DNA of 64,000 nt from Pontibacter coccineus. GTDB lineage: Bacteria > Bacteroidota > Bacteroidia > Cytophagales > Hymenobacteraceae. Where the stretch lies: assembly GCF_030546575.1 (NCBI RefSeq), contig NZ_JAUOTN010000003.1, forward strand, positions 372,001 through 436,000, read 5' to 3'. The position numbers and the translations under genes were made by a program. The notes under the pieces are model-generated. The model was not told the DNA's origin. It did not search any database and saw only the letters and a list, made by a program, of their open reading frames with translations. Below are positions 61,990 through 64,000 of the stretch, one piece after another. How positions within the stretch are numbered: position 1 is the stretch's first letter; the number at the start of each line of letters is the position of its first letter.

Positions 61990-63441
61990 ATGAGAATCAA
62001 ACATCTATTTATAGGCCTAGGTTTAAGCTGCTCGGTTGCACTCTCTTCCTGCGAAGAAGTGATCGAAGTGGAGCCTGAGTTCCAAAGAGACGCAGACTTC
62101 CTGTTCACAAACCTGGATGACTACGAGTTCGCCCTGACTGGCGCTTATGCGCGCTTCCGTAACGTTGCCTACTATGGCAGCGGTGCCCAAACAACTGGTA
62201 CCTGGTCTCAGTTGCCTGACATGATGAGCGACAACCTGGTGCAGACATCAGAAGACCTTGCCAACTGGTCAAACCAGTCTAACTGGGTATACACCAGCGA
62301 CGAGGACGATGTAGCGCAAGCCTGGCTTGCAGCTTATTCTGTAATCACGCAGGCCAACATCGTGCTGCGCAACATCGACAACTTTTCCACCGAAAACCCA
62401 GGCCGCGTAAACCGTCTGAAAGGACAGGCTTTGGCGATCAGAGCAATGGCACACTTTGACCTGCTGCGCTACTGGGCTGTAAGCTACGACCGTAGCTCTA
62501 CCGAGCTGGGCGTTACTTACGTTGAATCTGTTAATCCAGAGGCAAAACCAGCCAGGGAAACTGTTCAGGAAAATTACAACAAGATTTTCAGAGACCTGCA
62601 GGAAGCTGAAACACTGCTTGGCAACGTAGACAAAGCGATCAACGGATCTAACCGTGCTTTCATTGATCAGGTGGTGGTAAAAGCGATCCTGGCCCGTGTG
62701 AACCTGTATGCTAAGAACTACGATGCAGCCGAAACCTATGCTACACAAGTGATCGACGCACGTCCGCTTGCTACAAGAGCACAGTTCCCAGGAGTGTGGA
62801 CTGACGCTTCAAAGGCAGGTGTGATCTGGGCTGTAAACTTCAACGCCGGTGAGGGTTCTGCTTCCAGTGGTACTTTCAACGGTCCATCTAACCGTAACCG
62901 TTTCAGACCATCTGCAGAGCTGTTGGAGAAGTATACTCCGAGCGACGTTCGTACCACAGCTTACTTCGGTACCAGAAACCTTTCTGGTAACCCAAGAACG
63001 GTGATGACGAAGTTCCTCAGCCGCGGTGCTGCGTCCGACAACCTGGTGGACTGGAAAGTATTCAGAACTGCTGAGATGTACCTGATCCGTGCTGAAGCCA
63101 GGGCCATGAAGGCCACTCCTGACCTGATTGGTGCTGTTGCCGACCTGCACGCATTGCGCGCTGCGCGTATCGAAGGATACAATCCGCTGCTGAACACGCC
63201 GGTTGGTGTGCAGGCAACCATGGATGCAATCGCATTGGAGCGTCGTAAGGAGTTGATCGGTGAGGGACACCGTTTCTTCGACCTGAAGCGTACCACGCGT
63301 ACCATTACGCGTGTAGACTGCGGTACTACTGCTACCAATTGCACGTTGGCGTCAACCGCTCGTGAGTGGGCATGGCCAATTCCACAGGGTGAGATTGATG
63401 CTAACCCGACACTGGAAAATCAGCAAACAACTGGTTACTAA
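61990..63441 (+). CDS. SusD/RagB-family outer membrane lipoprotein
   Basis: 483 residues. Lipoprotein signal LFIGLGLSCSVALSSC with acylated Cys. The helical TPR framework has the family landmarks QALAIRAMAHFDLLRYW, AILARVNLYAKNYDAAETYA and AIALERRKELIGEGHRFFDLKRT. It forms the lid of the SusC transporter and binds the substrate at the surface. No glycoside hydrolases are adjacent in the window, so the substrate cannot be inferred. Confidence 0.97.
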   Translation: MRIKHLFIGLGLSCSVALSSCEEVIEVEPEFQRDADFLFTNLDDYEFALTGAYARFRNVAYYGSGAQTTGTWSQLPDMMSDNLVQTSEDLANWSNQSNWVYTSDEDDVAQAWLAAYSVITQANIVLRNIDNFSTENPGRVNRLKGQALAIRAMAHFDLLRYWAVSYDRSSTELGVTYVESVNPEAKPARETVQENYNKIFRDLQEAETLLGNVDKAINGSNRAFIDQVVVKAILARVNLYAKNYDAAETYATQVIDARPLATRAQFPGVWTDASKAGVIWAVNFNAGEGSASSGTFNGPSNRNRFRPSAELLEKYTPSDVRTTAYFGTRNLSGNPRTVMTKFLSRGAASDNLVDWKVFRTAEMYLIRAEARAMKATPDLIGAVADLHALRAARIEGYNPLLNTPVGVQATMDAIALERRKELIGEGHRFFDLKRTTRTITRVDCGTTATNCTLASTAREWAWPIPQGEIDANPTLENQQTTGY

Positions 63442-63529
63442 TATTCCGAAGGGACTTTATCCCTGAGACATTAGTTATTACGAATGTAAGAGTAGTTTCA
63501 AACGTGCATGAGCACGATTTGGACGCGGT

Positions 63530-63567
63530 AAAGCGGTATCAGGGACTCCTGGTACCGCTTTCCTTTT
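63530..63567 (+). terminator. Terminator of the susCD unit
   Basis: AAAGCGGTA pairs with TACCGCTTT, with inner AGG/CCT pairing, followed by CCTTTT, about 90 bases after the SusD stop. Confidence 0.7.
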
Positions 63568-63571
63568 CTAT

Positions 63572-63601
63572 AGTAGCTTCATCGAAAGTAGCTTCATCGA
63601 A
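63572..63601. repeat. Perfect tandem duplication of 15 bases
   Basis: AGTAGCTTCATCGAA occurs twice in direct succession immediately after the susCD terminator. Confidence 0.9.
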
Positions 63602-63834
63602 GCAATTGCCCTTGTTTCTTTAGCCTTATAAGGTACAGCAGGAAAGCTCCAACTTGCTTTAAAGCAACCCATAATGGCGCTATCAAGAGACTGAAGGCGT
63701 GAACAGGGGCTGGTTCAGCCGCACGTTCAGCTCCTGAGCCGGGAAGAAAGGAGGATCGATAGCCCAACTTGAAATACCGAGCCAGCCCACCGAATCCTTT
63801 CTGCTGGCGGCTGCCTACCTGGAAGTACATGCAT
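63602..63834. other. Region without a supported gene
   Basis: A 78-codon minus-strand open frame (63594-63830) lies here between two terminators. It has no family character I know, and its start and composition do not argue for a gene. It may be a fragment of a decayed element. Confidence 0.4.
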
Positions 63835-63891
63835 AAAGCCTTCTTTTCTAAAGTGATCTGCTACTATGATCACTGATGAAAAGAAGGCTTT
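63835..63891 (-). terminator. Long-stem terminator between convergent SusD-like genes
   Basis: AAAGCCTTCTTTTC (63835-63848) pairs with GAAAAGAAGGCTTT (63878-63891), with an inner AGTGATC/GATCACT stem. It is about 65 bases beyond the stop codon of the minus-strand gene. Confidence 0.8.
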
Positions 63892-63954
63892 TGCTTTTAT
63901 CCTAAACTTAAAATTCCAGATGACTCACGTTTGATCTGGGAATATTATTGCTGC

Positions 63955-64000
63955 TTAATAACCAGGATTCTGTGTCAGTTCAGGGTTGACCTCAATCTGC
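63955..64000 (-). CDS. C-terminus of a second SusD/RagB-like protein (partial)
   Basis: Reading the minus strand from the right edge gives QIEVNPELTQNPGY and a TAA stop. This fits the usual end of SusD-like proteins (IP.xEIxxNPxLxQNPGY) and resembles the EIDANPTL ending of the SusD gene at 61990. Only 14 residues are inside the window, so the family call rests on this tail alone. Confidence 0.7.
   Translation of the reverse strand, partial: QIEVNPELTQNPGY

Noticed and set aside
63594..63830. 78-codon minus-strand frame between terminators
   Set aside because: No family character and overlap with the tandem duplication; treated as unexplained sequence.

Overview
This window comes from a member of the Bacteroidota, most likely a Cytophagales/Hymenobacteraceae (Pontibacter-like) species. 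The evidence is a SusC/SusD pair, many TonB C-terminal domain proteins, a BlaI/M56 pair, several TAnnTTTG-type -7 promoter boxes, general lack of Shine-Dalgarno sequences, and about 50 percent GC in the housekeeping parts. The genus is a guess; the phylum is secure. I see no rRNA, tRNA or CRISPR array.

Bases 1-29620 are one large surface-polysaccharide locus, all on the + strand. It opens with the end of a UDP-HexNAc 6-dehydrogenase and a UDP-HexNAc 4-epimerase (UDP-GalNAcA type precursor), then a GC-rich rfbB-rfbC-rfbA block (dTDP-4-keto-6-deoxyglucose and its 3,5-epimer). A strongly AT-rich block (about 4.6-16.4 kb) follows: Wzx flippase, VioA-like aminotransferase, pyruvyl transferase, WbqC protein, GNAT acyltransferase, three GT2 glycosyltransferases, and a tightly overlapping four-gene module of DRE-TIM aldolase fusion, CMP-sugar synthetase, HAD phosphatase and a GT29 (sialyltransferase-fold) enzyme. 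Then come three GT4 enzymes, a GNAT, a Wzy-like polymerase, a polysaccharide deacetylase, another GT4, and a complete bacillosamine-type set: PglC-like phosphoglycosyl transferase, PglD-like acetyltransferase, PglE-like aminotransferase and PglF/WbpM-like 4,6-dehydratase. Together these could build a Wzx/Wzy-dependent glycan started by a diNAcBac-type sugar, with an aminouronic acid, a 4-amino-6-deoxyhexose, pyruvate decoration and probably a CMP-activated 2-keto-3-deoxy acid sugar.

Bases 29.7-58.6 kb are mostly housekeeping and cell-envelope genes on mixed strands: a DUF559 gene between inverted REP-like repeats, fumarylacetoacetase, NifU-like/Mrp iron-sulfur genes, a 1313-residue multidomain secreted hydrolase, dnaG, ribBA, an ABC exporter, a DUF3267 zincin, an M19 dipeptidase, a GC-rich tyrosine recombinase, a PQQ-type sugar dehydrogenase/cytochrome c lipoprotein, an M14 carboxypeptidase, DoxX, surE, and a BlaI-M56-TonB-TonB cluster with tandem dyads upstream of blaI. 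Bases 59.0-63.4 kb hold a SusC/SusD pair, and the right edge enters the 3' end of a second, convergent SusD-like gene.

Two sequence-level patterns run across the genes. The 7-mer AGGTATA/TATACCT is far more common than chance in 22-58 kb, in several reading frames and between genes, but nearly missing from the AT-rich island and the SusC/D genes. A family of C/G-rich REP-like palindromes sits mostly just after stop codons in the polysaccharide locus, and an inverted pair brackets the DUF559 gene.
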